The notes beneath the pieces are model-generated. The model saw only the letters and a list, made by a program, of their open reading frames with translations. It was not told the origin of the DNA and made no database searches. A stretch of 64,000 bases of DNA, from positions 124,001-188,000 of the forward strand of contig JAUIMM010002019.1 of assembly GCA_031769625.1 (NCBI GenBank), given 5' to 3'. Positions 52,017 through 63,600 of this stretch are shown piece by piece. Origin of the DNA: Taudactylus pleione. Taxonomy: Eukaryota; Chordata; Amphibia; Anura; Myobatrachidae. Position 1 is the stretch's first letter. Every line of letters begins with the position of its first letter. A program made the position numbers and the translations under genes.

Positions 52017-55000
52017 CAAATGTGATGTGAAATGGTTTTTCTCCCATGTTGCGTTTAAGAGAAAACAGCAATTGCTCGTTTTAGGCCAAAATGCATTGAA
52101 AGCAATGGAAACAGCAAAAGCGCATACTTTGTGATATCTCCTCTTGTAGCAAACACAGACAGCTCAAAATTTCACTGGATGTGTTGAAGACCAAGACCCA
52201 CAAATGTGATGTGAAATGGTTTTTCTCCCATGTTGCGTTTAAGAGAAAACAGCAAATGCAAATTTTAGGCCAAAATGCATTGAAAGCAATGGAAACAACA
52301 AAAGCGCATACTTTGTGATATCTCCTCTTGTAACAAACACAGACAGCTCAAAATTTCACTGGATGTGTTGAAGACCAAGACCCACAAATATTATGAGAAA
52401 TGGTTTTTCTCCCATGTTGCATTTAAGAGAAAACAGCAATTGCTCGTTTTAGGCCAAAATGCATTGAAAGCAATGGAAACAACAAAAGCGCATACTTTGT
52501 GTTATCTCCTCTTGTAGCAAACACAGACAGCTCAAAATTTCACTGGATGTGTTGAAGACCAAGACCCACAAATGTGATGTGAAATGGTTTTTCTCCCATG
52601 TTGCGTTTATGAGAAAACAGCAATTGCTCGTTTTAGGCCAAAATGCATTGAAAGCAATGGAAACAACAAAAGCGCATATTTTGTGTTATCTCCTCTTGTA
52701 GCAAACACAGGCAGCTTAAAATTTCACTGGATGTGTTGAAGACCAAGACCAACAAATGTGATGTGAAATGGTTTTACTCCCATGTTGCATTTAAGAGAAA
52801 ACAGCAATTGCTCATTTTAGGCCAAAATGCATTGAAAGCAATGGAAACAACAAAAGCGCATACTTTGTGATATTCTCCTCTTGTAGCAAACACAGACAGC
52901 TCAAAATTTCACTGGATGTGTTGAAGACCAAGAGTCACAAATGTAATGTGAAATGGTTTTTCTCCCATGTTGCGTTTAAGAGAAAACAGCAATTGCTCGT
53001 TTTAGGCCAAAATGCATTGAAAGCAATGGAAACAACAAAAGCGCATACTTTGTGTTATCTCCTCCTGTAGCAAACACAGACAGCTCAAAATTTCACTGGA
53101 TGTGTTGAAGACCAAGACCCACAAATTTGATGTGAAATGGTTTTTCTCCCTTGTTGCGTTTAAGAGAAAACAGCAATTGCTCGTTTTAGGCCAAAATGCA
53201 TTGAAAGCAATGGAAACAACAAAAGCGCATACTTTGTGTTATCTCCTCTTGTAACAAACACAGACAGCTCAAAATTTCACTGGATGTGTTGTAGACCAAG
53301 AACCACAAATTTGATTTGAAATGGTTTTTCTCCCTTGTTGTGTTTAAGAGAAAACAGCAATTGCTCGTTTTAGGCCAAAATGCATTGAAAGCAATGGAAA
53401 CAACAAAAGCGCATACTTTGTGTTATCTCCTCTTGTAGCAAACACAGACAGCTCAAAATTTCACTGGATGTGTTGAAGACCAAGACCCACAAATATGATG
53501 TGAAATGGTTTTTCTCCCATGTTGCGTTTAAGAGAAAACAGCAATTGCTCGTTTTAGGCCAAAGTGCATTGAAAGCAATGGAAACAACAAAAGCGCATAC
53601 TTTGTGTTATCTCCTCTTGTAGCAAACACACACAGCTCAAAATTTCACTGGATGTGTTGAAGACCAAGACCCACAAATTTGATGTGAAATGGTTTTTCTC
53701 CCTTGTTGCGTTTAAGAGAAAACAGCAATTGCTCGTTTTAGGCCAAAATGCATTGAAAGCAATGGAAACAACAAAAGCGCATACTTTGTGTTATCTCCTC
53801 TTGTAGCAAACACAGACAGCTCAAAATTTCACTGGATGTGTTGAAGACCAAGACCCACAAATTTGATGTGAAATGGTTTTTCTCCCTTGTTGCGTTTAAG
53901 AGAAAACAGCAATTGCTCGTTTTAGGCCAAAATGCATTGAAAGCAATGGAAACAACAAAAGCGCATACTTTGTGTTATCTCCTCTTGTAGCAAACACAGG
54001 CAGCTTAAAATTTCACTGGATGTGTTGAAGACCAAGACCAACAAATGTGATGTGAAATGGTTTTTCTCCCACGTTGCGTTTAAAAGAAAACAGCAAATGC
54101 ACGTTTTAGGCCAAAATGCATTGAAAGCAATGGAAACAACAAAAGCGCATACTTTGTGATATTCTCCTCTTGTAGCAAACACAGACAGCTCAAAATTTCA
54201 CTGGATGTGTTGAAGACCAAGAGTCACAAATGTAATGTGAAATGGTTTTTCTCCCATGTTGCGTTTAAGAGAAAACAGCAATTGCTTGTTTTAGGCCAAA
54301 ATGCATTGAAAGCAATGGAAACAACAAAAGCGCATACTTTGTGTTATCTCCTCTTGTAGCAAACACAGACAGCTCAAAATTTCACTGGATGTGTTGAAGA
54401 CCAAGACCCACAAATTTGAGGTGAAATGGTTTTTCTCCCTTGTTGCGTTTAAGAGAAAACAGCAATTGCTCGTTTTAGGCCAAAATGCATTGAAAGCAAT
54501 GGAAACAACAAAAGCGCATACTTTGTGTTATCTCCTCTTGTAGCAAACACAGACAGCTCAAAATTTCACTGGATGTGTTGAAGACCAAGACCCACAAATT
54601 TGATGTGAAATGGTTTTTCTCCCTTGTTGCGTTTAAGAGAAAACAGCAATTGCTCGTTTTAGGCCAAAATGCATTGAAAGCAATGGAAACAACAAAAGCG
54701 CATACTTTGTGTTATCTCCTCTTGTAGCAAACACAGACAGCTCAAAATTTCACTGGATGTGTTGTAGACCAAGACCCACAAATGTGATGTGAAATGGTTT
54801 TTCTCCCATGTTGCGTTTAAGAGAAAACAGCAATTGCTCGTTTTAGGCCAAAATGCATTGAAAGCAATGGAAACAACAAAAGCGCATACTTTGTGATATC
54901 TCCTCTTGTAGCAAACACAGACAGCTCAAAATTTCACTGGATGTGTTGAAGACCAAGACCCACAAATGTGATGTGAAATGGTTTTTCTCCCATGTTGCGT

Positions 55001-55022
55001 TTAAGAGAAAACAGAAAATGCA
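52017..55022 (+). repeat. Mixed segment with third GATTTGAAATGG region
   Basis: Contains CAAATGCAAA, AATATTATG, TTATGAG, cassette (52871 and 54160), CTCCTGTAG and GATTTGAAATGG (53311) monomers. The order 52870-54480 resembles 43.8-45.4 kb, with the marker exactly 9200 bp (50 x 184) downstream of that at 44111. Private changes include AACAGCAAAAG near 52113, AAAGTGCATTG near 53563, TTAAAAGAAAAC near 54081 and TTTGAGGTG near 54417. Confidence 0.8.
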
Positions 55023-56494
55023 CGTTTTAGGCCAAAATGCATTGAAAGCAATGGAAACAACAAAAGCGCATACTTTGTGATATCTCCTCTTGTAGCAAAC
55101 ACAGACAGCTCAAAATTTCACTGGATGTGTTGAAGACCAAGACCCACAAATGTGATGTGAAATGGTTTTTCTCCCATGTTGCGTTTAAGAGAAAACAGCA
55201 AATGCACGTTTTAGGCCAAAATGCATTGAAAGCAATGGAAACAACAAAAGCGCATACTTTGTGATATCTCCTCTTGTAGCAAACACAGACAGCTCAAAAT
55301 TTCACTGGATGTGTTGAAGACCAAGACCCACAAATGTGATGTGAAATGGTTTTTCTCCCATGTTGCGTTTAAGAGAAAACAGCAATTGCTTGTTTTAGGC
55401 TAAAATGCATTGAAAGCAATGGAAACAACAAAAGCGCATACTTTGTGTTATCTCCTCTTGTAGCAAACACAGACATCTCAAAATTTCACTGGATGTGTTG
55501 AAGACCAAGACCCACAAATATGATGTGAAATGGTTTTTCCCCCATGTTGCGTTTAAGAGAAAACAGCAATTGCTCGTTTTAGGCCAAAATGCATTGAAAG
55601 CAATGGAAACAACAAAAGAGCATACTTTGTGTTATCTCCTCTTGTAGCAAACACAGGCAGCTCAAAATTTCACTGGATGTGTTGAAGACCAAGACCCACA
55701 AATGTGATGTGAAATGGTTTTTCTCCCATGTTGCATTTAAGAGAAAACAGCAATTGCTCGTTTTAGGCCAAAATGCATTGAAAGCAATGGAAACATCAAA
55801 AGCGCATACTTTGTGTTATCTCCTCTTGTAGCAAACACAGACAGCTCAAAATTTCACTGGATGTGTTGAAGACCAAGACCCACAAATGAGATGTGAAATG
55901 GTTTTACTCCCATGTTGCATTTAAGAGAAAACAGCAATTGCTCGTTTTAGGCCAAAATGCATTGAAAGCAATGGAAACAACAAAAGCGCATACTTTGTGA
56001 TATCTCCTCTTGTAGCAAACACAGACAGCTCAAAATTTCACTGGATGTGTTGAAGACCAAGACCCACAAATGTGATGTGAAATGGTTTTTCTCCCATGTT
56101 GCGTTTAAGAGAAAACAGCAAATGCAAATTTTAGGCCAAAATGCATTGAAAGCAATGGAAACAACAAAAGCGCATACTTTGTGATATCTCCTCTTGTAAC
56201 AAACACAGACAGCTCAAAATTTCACTGGATGTGTTGAAGACCAAGACCCACAAATATTATGTGAAATGGTTTTTCTCCCATGTTGCATTTAAGAGAAAAC
56301 AGCAATTGCTCGTTTTAGGCCAAAATGCATTGAAAGCAATGGAAACAACAAAAGCGCATACTTTGTGTTATCTCCTCTTGTAGCAAACACAGACAGCTCA
56401 AAATTTCACTGGATGTGTTGAAGACCAAGACCCACAAATGTGATGTGAAATGGTTTTTCTCCCATGTTGCGTTTAAGAGAAAACAGCAATTGCT
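55023..56494 (+). repeat. 8-monomer tandem duplication, copy 1 (1472 bp)
   Basis: Repeats immediately at 56495-57966 with an offset of exactly 8 x 184 bp. Shared: AACATCAAAAG (55796/57268), AATGAGATG, CAAATGCAAA, GTAACAAAC and AATATTATG. Private in this copy: TTTTTCCCCCATG near 55540 and AAAGAGCAT near 55617. The left edge is bracketed by CAATTGCTCG against AAAATGCACG near 55022/56494. Confidence 0.87.
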
Positions 56495-57966
56495 CGTTTT
56501 AGGCCAAAATGCATTGAAAGCAATGGAAACAACAAAAGCGCATACTTTGTGATATCTCCTCTTGTAGCAAACACAGACAGCTCAAAATTTCACTGGATGT
56601 GTTGAAGACCAAGACCCACAAATGTGATGTGAAATGGTTTTTCTCCCATGTTGCTTTTAAGAGAAAACAGCAAATGCACGTTTTAGGCCAAAATGCATTG
56701 AAAGCAATGGAAACAACAAAAGCGCATACTTTGTGATATCTCCTCTTGTAGCAAACACAGACAGCTCAAAATTTCACTGGATGTGTTGAAGACCAAGACC
56801 CACAAATGTGATGTGAAATGGTTTTTCTCCCATGTTGCGTTTAAGAGAAAACAGCAATTGCTTGTTTTAGGCTAAAATGCATTGAAAGCAATGGAAACAA
56901 CAAAAGCGCATACTTTGTGTTATCTCCTCTTGTAGCAAACACAGACATCTCAAAATTTCACTGGATGTGTTGAAGACCAAGACCCACAAATATGATGTGA
57001 AATGGTTTTTCTCCCATGTTGCGTTTAAGAGAAAACAGCAATTGCTCGTTTTAGGCCAAAATGCATTGAAAGCAATGGAAACAACAAAAGCGCATACTTT
57101 GTGTTATCTCCTCTTGTAGCAAACACAGGCAGCTCAAAATTTCACTGGATGTGTTGAAGACCAAGACCCACAAATGTGATGTGAAATGGTTTTTCTCCCA
57201 TGTTGCATTTAAGAGAAAACAGCAATTGCTCGTTTTAGGCCAAAATGCATTGAAAGCAATGGAAACATCAAAAGCGCATACTTTGTGTTATCTCCTCTTG
57301 TAGCAAACACAGACAGCTCAAAATTTCACTGGATGTGTTGAAGACCAAGACCCACAAATGAGATGTGAAATGGTTTTACTCCCATGTTGCATTTAAGAGA
57401 AAACAGCAATTGCTCGTTTTAGGCCAAAATGCATTGAAAGCAATGGAAACAACAAAAGCGCATACTTTGTGATATCTCCTCTTGTAGCAAACACAGACAG
57501 CTCAAAATTTCACTGGATGTGTTGAAGACCAAGACCCACAAATGTGATGTGAAATGGTTTTTCTCCCATGTTGCGTTTAAGAGAAAACAGCAAATGCAAA
57601 TTTTAGGCCAAAATGCATTGAAAGCAATGGAAACAACAAAAGCGCATACTTTGTGATATCTCCTCTTGTAACAAACACAGACAGCTCAAAATTTCACTGG
57701 ATGTGTTGAAGACCAAGACCCACAAATATTATGTGAAATGGTTTTTCTCCCATGTTGCATTTAAGAGAAAACAGCAATTGCTCGTTTTAGGCCAAAATGC
57801 ATTGAAAGCAATGGAAACAACAAAAGCGCATACTTTGTGTTATCTCCTCTTGTAGCAAACACAGACAGCTCAAAATTTCACTGGATGTGTTGAAGACCAA
57901 GACCCACAAATGTGATGTGAAATGTTTTTTCTCCCATGTTGCGTTTATGAGAAAACAGCAATTGCT
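56495..57966 (+). repeat. 8-monomer tandem duplication, copy 2 (1472 bp)
   Basis: Second copy, with private TTGCTTTTAAG near 56655. Near its right edge it acquires AATGTTTTTTC (57924) and TTATGAG (57947), which are instead shared with 59767 and 59790, so exchange with the following repeat has overwritten its end. Confidence 0.85.
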
Positions 57967-58842
57967 CGTTTTAGGCCAAAATGCATTGAAAGCAATGGAA
58001 ACAACAAAAGTGCATACTTTGTGTTATCTCCTCTTGTAGCAAACACAGACAGCTCAAAATTTCACTGGATGTGTTGAAGACCAAGACCCACAAATTTGAT
58101 GTGAAATGGTTTTTCTCCCTTGTTGCGTTTAAGAGAAAACAGCAATTGCTCGTTTTAGGCCAAAATGCATTGAAAGCAATGGAAACAACAAAAGCGCATA
58201 CTTTGTGTTATCTCCTCTTGTAGCAAACACAGACAGCTCAAAATTTCACTGGATGTGTTGAAGACCAAGACCCACAAATATGATGTGAATTGGTTTTTCT
58301 CCCATGTTGCGTTTAAGAGAAAACAGCAATTGCTCGTTTTAGGCCAAAATGCATTGAAAGCAATGGAAACAACAAAAGCGCATATTTTGTGTTATCTCCT
58401 CTTGTAGCAAACACAGGCAGCTTAAAATTTCACTGGATGTGTTGAAGACCAAGACCAACAAATGTGATGTGAAATGGTTTTTTCTCCCACGTTGCGTTTA
58501 AGAGAAAACAGCAAATGCACGTTTTAGGCCAAAATGCATTGAAAGCAATGGAAACAACAAAAGCGCATACTTTGTGATATTCTCCTCTTGTAGCAAACAC
58601 AGACAGCTCAAAATTTCACTGGATGTGTTGAAGACCAAGAGTCACAAATGTAATGTGAAATGGTTTTTCTCCCATGTTGCGTTTAAGAGAAAACAGCAAT
58701 TGCTTGTTTTAGGCCAAAATGCATTGAAAGCAATGGAAACAACAAAAGCGCATACTTTGTGTTATCTCCTCTTGTAGCAAACACAGACAGCTCAAAATTT
58801 CACTGGATGTGTTGAAGACCAAGACCCACAAATGTGATGTGA
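57473..58842 (+). repeat. 1843-bp-offset duplicate, copy 1
   Basis: Matches 59316-60685. Shared rare variants are AATGTTTTTTC (57924/59767), AAAGTGCAT (58011/59854) and a run of six T in GGTTTTTTCTCCCACG (58487/60321, giving 185-bp monomers such as 58350-58534). Between the copies, three cassette monomers are repeated once more (GAATTGG at 58287 and 58841, ATATT near 58578 and 59131). Confidence 0.83.
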
Positions 58843-59315
58843 ATTGGTTTTTCTCCCATGTTGCGTTTAAGAGAAAACAGCAATTGCTCGTTTTAGGCCA
58901 AAATGCATTGAAAGCAATGGAAACAACAAAAGCGCATATTTTGTGTTATCTCCTCTTGTAGCAAACACAGGCAGCTTAAAATTTCACTGGATGTGTTGAA
59001 GACCAAGACCAACAAATGTGATGTGAAATGGTTTTTCTCCCACGTTGCGTTTAAGAGAAAACAGCAAATGCACGTTTTAGGCCAAAATGCATTGAAAGCA
59101 ATGGAAACAACAAAAGCGCATACTTTGTGATATTCTCCTCTTGTAGCAAACACAGACAGCTCAAAATTTCACTGGATGTGTTGAAGACCAAGAGTCACAA
59201 ATGTAATGTGAAATGGTTTTTCTCCCATGTTGCGTTTAAGAGAAAACAGCAATTGCTTGTTTTAGGCCAAAATGCATTGAAAGCAATGGAAACAACAAAA
59301 GCGCATACTTTGTGT
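58843..59315 (+). repeat. Extra cassette monomers between the 1843-bp copies
   Basis: Repeats the preceding three monomers with a 553-554-bp offset: AATGTGATG/GAATTGG, then GCATATTTTG/GGCAGCTTA/ACCAAC/CCCACG, then ATATT/AGTCAC. The six-T run of the upstream copy is absent here (five T at 59033), so this is not a simple last-step duplication. Confidence 0.75.
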
Positions 59316-60685
59316 TATCTCCTCTTGTAGCAAACACAGACAGCTCAAAATTTCACTGGATGTGTTGAAGACCAAGACCCACAAATGTGATGTGAAATGG
59401 TTTTTCTCCCATGTTGCGTTTAAGAGAAAACAGCAAATGCAAATTTTAGGCCAAAATGCATTGAAAGCAATGGAAACAACAAAAGCGCATACTTTGTGAT
59501 ATCTCCTCTTGTAACAAACACAGACAGCTCAAAATTTCACTGGATGTGTTGAAGACCAAGACCCACAAATATTATGTGAAATGGTTTTTCTCCCATGTTG
59601 CATTTAAGAGAAAACAGCAATTGCTCGTTTTAGGCCAAAATGCATTGAAAGCAATGGAAACAACAAAAGCGCATACTTTGTGTTATCTCCTCTTGTAGCA
59701 AACACAGACAGCTCAAAATTTCACTGGATGTGTTGAAGACCAAGACCCACAAATGTGATGTGAAATGTTTTTTCTCCCATGTTGCGTTTATGAGAAAACA
59801 GCAATTGCTCGTTTTAGGCCAAAATGCATTGAAAGCAATGGAAACAACAAAAGTGCATACTTTGTGTTATCTCCTCTTGTAGCAAACACAGACAGCTCAA
59901 AATTTCACTGGATGTGTTGAAGACCAAGACCCACAAATTTGATGTGAAATGGTTTTTCTCCCTTGTTGCGTTTAAGAGAAAACAGCAATTGCTCGTTTTA
60001 GGCCAAAATGCATTGAAAGCAATGGAAACAACAAAAGCGCATACTTTGTGTTATCTCCTCTTGTAGCAAACACAGACAGCTCAAAATTTCACTGGATGTG
60101 TTGAAGACCAAGACCCACAAATATGATGTGAATTGGTTTTTCTCCCATGTTGCGTTTAAGAGAAAACAGCAATTGCTCGTTTTAGGCCAAAATGCATTGA
60201 AAGCAATGGAAACAACAAAAGCGCATATTTTGTGTTATCTCCTCTTGTAGCAAACACAGGCAGCTTAAAATTTCACTGGATGTGTTGAAGACCAAGACCA
60301 ACAAATGTGATGTGAAATGGTTTTTTCTCCCACGTTGCGTTTAAGAGAAAACAGCAAATGCACGTTTTAGGCCAAAATGCATTGAAAGCAATGGAAACAA
60401 CAAAAGCGCATACTTTGTGATATTCTCCTCTTGTAGCAAACACAGACAGCTCAAAATTTCACTGGATGTGTTGAAGACCAAGAGTCACAAATGTAATGTG
60501 AAATGGTTTTTCTCCCATGTTGCGTTTAAGAGAAAACAGCAATTGCTTGTTTTAGGCCAAAATGCATTGAAAGCAATGGAAACAACAAAAGCGCATACTT
60601 TGTGTTATCTCCTCTTGTAGCAAACACAGACAGCTCAAAATTTCACTGGATGTGTTGAAGACCAAGACCCACAAATGTGATGTGA
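59316..60685 (+). repeat. 1843-bp-offset duplicate, copy 2
   Basis: Second copy, with the same AATGTTTTTTC, AAAGTGCAT and six-T variants. After 60686 the order CAAATGCAAA, GTAACAAAC/AATATTATG, TTATGAG starts again (AATATTATG at 59571 and 60861, 1290 bp apart), giving a partial third turn of a 7-monomer cycle. Confidence 0.83.
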
Positions 60686-63600
60686 AATGGTTTTTCTCCC
60701 ATGTTGCGTTTAAGAGAAAACAGCAAATGCAAATTTTAGGCCAAAATGCATTGAAAGCAATGGAAACAACAAAAGCGCATACTTTGTGATATCTCCTCTT
60801 GTAACAAACACAGACAGCTCAAAATTTCACTGGATGTGTTGAAGACCAAGACCCACAAATATTATGTGAAATGGTTTTTCTCCCATGTTGCATTTAAGAG
60901 AAAACAGCAATTGCTCGTTTTAGGCCAAAATGCATTGAAAGCAATGGAAACAACAAAAGCGCATACTTTGTGTTATCTCCTCTTGTAGCAAACACAGACA
61001 GCTCAAAATTTCACTGGATGTGTTGAAGACCAAGACCCACAAATGTGATGTGAAATGGTTTTTCTCCCATGTTGCGTTTATGAGAAAACAGCAATTGCTC
61101 GTTTTAGGCCAAAATGCATTGAAAGCAATGGAAACAACAAAAGCGCATACTTTGTGTTATCTCCTCTTGTAGCAAACACAGACAGCTCAAAATTTCACTG
61201 GATGTGTTGAAGACCAAGACCCACAAATTTGATGTGAAATGGTTTTTCTCCCATGTTGCGTTTAAGAGAAAACAGCAATTGCTCGTTTTAGGCCAAAATG
61301 CATTGAAAGCAATGGAAACAACAAAAGCGCATATTTTGTGTTATCTCCTCTTGTAGCAAACACAGGCAGCTTAAAATTTCACTGGATGTGTTGAAGACCA
61401 AGACCAACAAATGTGATGTGAAATGGTTTTTCTCCCACGTTGCGTTTAAGAGAAAACAGCAAATGCACGTTTTAGGCCAAAATGCATTGAAAGCAATGGA
61501 AACAACAAAAGCGCATACTTTGTGATATTCTCCTCTTGTAGCAAACACAGACAGCTCAAAATTTCACTGGATGTGTTGAAGACCAAGAGTCACAAATGTA
61601 ATGTGAAATGGTTTTTCTCCCATGTTGCGTTTAAGAGAAAACAGCAATTGCTTGTTTTAGGCCAAAATGCATTGAAAGCAATGGAAACAACAAAAGCGCA
61701 TACTTTGTGTTATCTCCTCTTGTAGCAAACACAGACAGCTCAAAATTTCACTGGATGTGTTGAAGACCAAGACCCACAAATTTGATGTGAAATGGTTTTT
61801 CTCCCTTGTTGCGTTTAAGAGAAAACAGCAATTGCTCGTTTTAGGCCAAAATGCATTGAAAGCAATGGAAACAACAAAAGCGCATACTTTGTGTTATCTC
61901 CTCTTGTAGCAAACACAGACAGCTCAAAATTTCACTGGATGTGTTGAAGACCAAGACCCACAAATTTGATGTGAAATGGTTTTTCTCCCTTGTTGCGTTT
62001 AAGAGAAAACAGCAATTGCTCGTTTTAGGCCAAAATGCATTGAAAGCAATGGAAACAACAAAAGCGCATACTTTGTGTTATCTCCTCTTGTAGCAAACAC
62101 AGACAGCTCAAAATTTCACTGGATGTGTTGTAGACCAAGACCCACAAATGTGATGTGAAATGGTTTTTCTCCCATGTTGCGTTTAAGAGAAAACAGCAAT
62201 TGCTCATTTTAGGCCAAAATGCATTGAAAGCAATGGAAACAACAAAAGCGCATACTTTGTGATATCTCCTCTTGTAGCAAACACAGACAGCTCAAAATTT
62301 CACTGGATGTGTTGAAGACCAAGACCCACAAATGTGATGTGAAATGGTTTTTCTCCCATGTTGCGTTTAAGAGAAAACAGCAAATGCACGTTTTAGGCCA
62401 AAATGCATTGAAAGCAATGGAAACAACAAAAGCGCATACTTTGTGATATCTCCTCTTGTAGCAAACACAGACAGCTCAAAATTTCACTGGATGTGTTGAA
62501 GACCAAGACCCACAAATGTGATGTGAAATGGTTTTTCTCCCATGTTGCGTTTAAGAGAAAACAGCAATTGCTTGTTTTAGGCTAAAATGCATTGAAAGCA
62601 ATGGAATCAACAAAAGCGCATACTTTGTGTTATCTCCTCTTGTAGCAAACACAGACATCTCAAAATTTCACTGGATGTGTTGAAGACCAAGACCCACAAA
62701 TATGATGTGAAATGGTTTTTCTCCCATGTTGCGTTTAAGAGAAAACAAAAATTGCTCGTTTTAGGCCAAAATGCATTGAAAGCAATGGAAACAACAAAAG
62801 CGCATACTTTGTGTTATCTCCTCTTGTAGCAAACACAGGCAGCTCAAAATTTCACTGGATGTGTTGAAGACCAAGACCCACAAATGTGATGTGAAATGGT
62901 TTTTCTCCCATGTTGCGTTTAAGAGAAAACAGCAATTGCTCGTTTTAGGCCAAAATGCATTGAAAGCAATGGAAACAACAAAAGCGCATACTTTGTGATA
63001 TCTCCTCTTGTAGCAAACACAGACAGCTCAAAATTTCACTGGATGTGTTGAAGACCAAGACCCACAAATGTGATGTGAAATGGTTTTTCTCCCATGTTGC
63101 GTTTAAGAGAAAACAGCAAATGCAAATTTTAGGCAAAAATGCATTGAAAGCAATGGAAACAACAAAAGCGCATACTTTGTGATATCTCCTCTTGTAACAA
63201 ACACAGACAGCTCAAAATTTCACTGGATGTGTTGAAGACCAAGACCCACAAATATTATGTGAAATGGTTTTTCTCCCATGTTGCATTTAAGAGAAAACAG
63301 CAATTGCTCGTTTTAGGCCAAAATGCATTGAAAGCAATGGAAACAACAAAAGCGCATACTTTGTGTTATCTCCTCTTGTAGCAAACACAGACAGCTCAAA
63401 ATTTCACTGGATGTGTTGTAGACCAAGAACCACAAATTTGATTTGAAATGGTTTTTCTCCCTTGTTGTGTTTAAGAGAAAACAGCAATTGCTCGTTTTAG
63501 GCCAAAATGCATTGAAAGCAATGGAAACAACAAAAGCGCATACTTTGTGTTATCTCTTCTTGTAGCAAACACAGACAGCTCAAAATTTCACTGGATGTGT

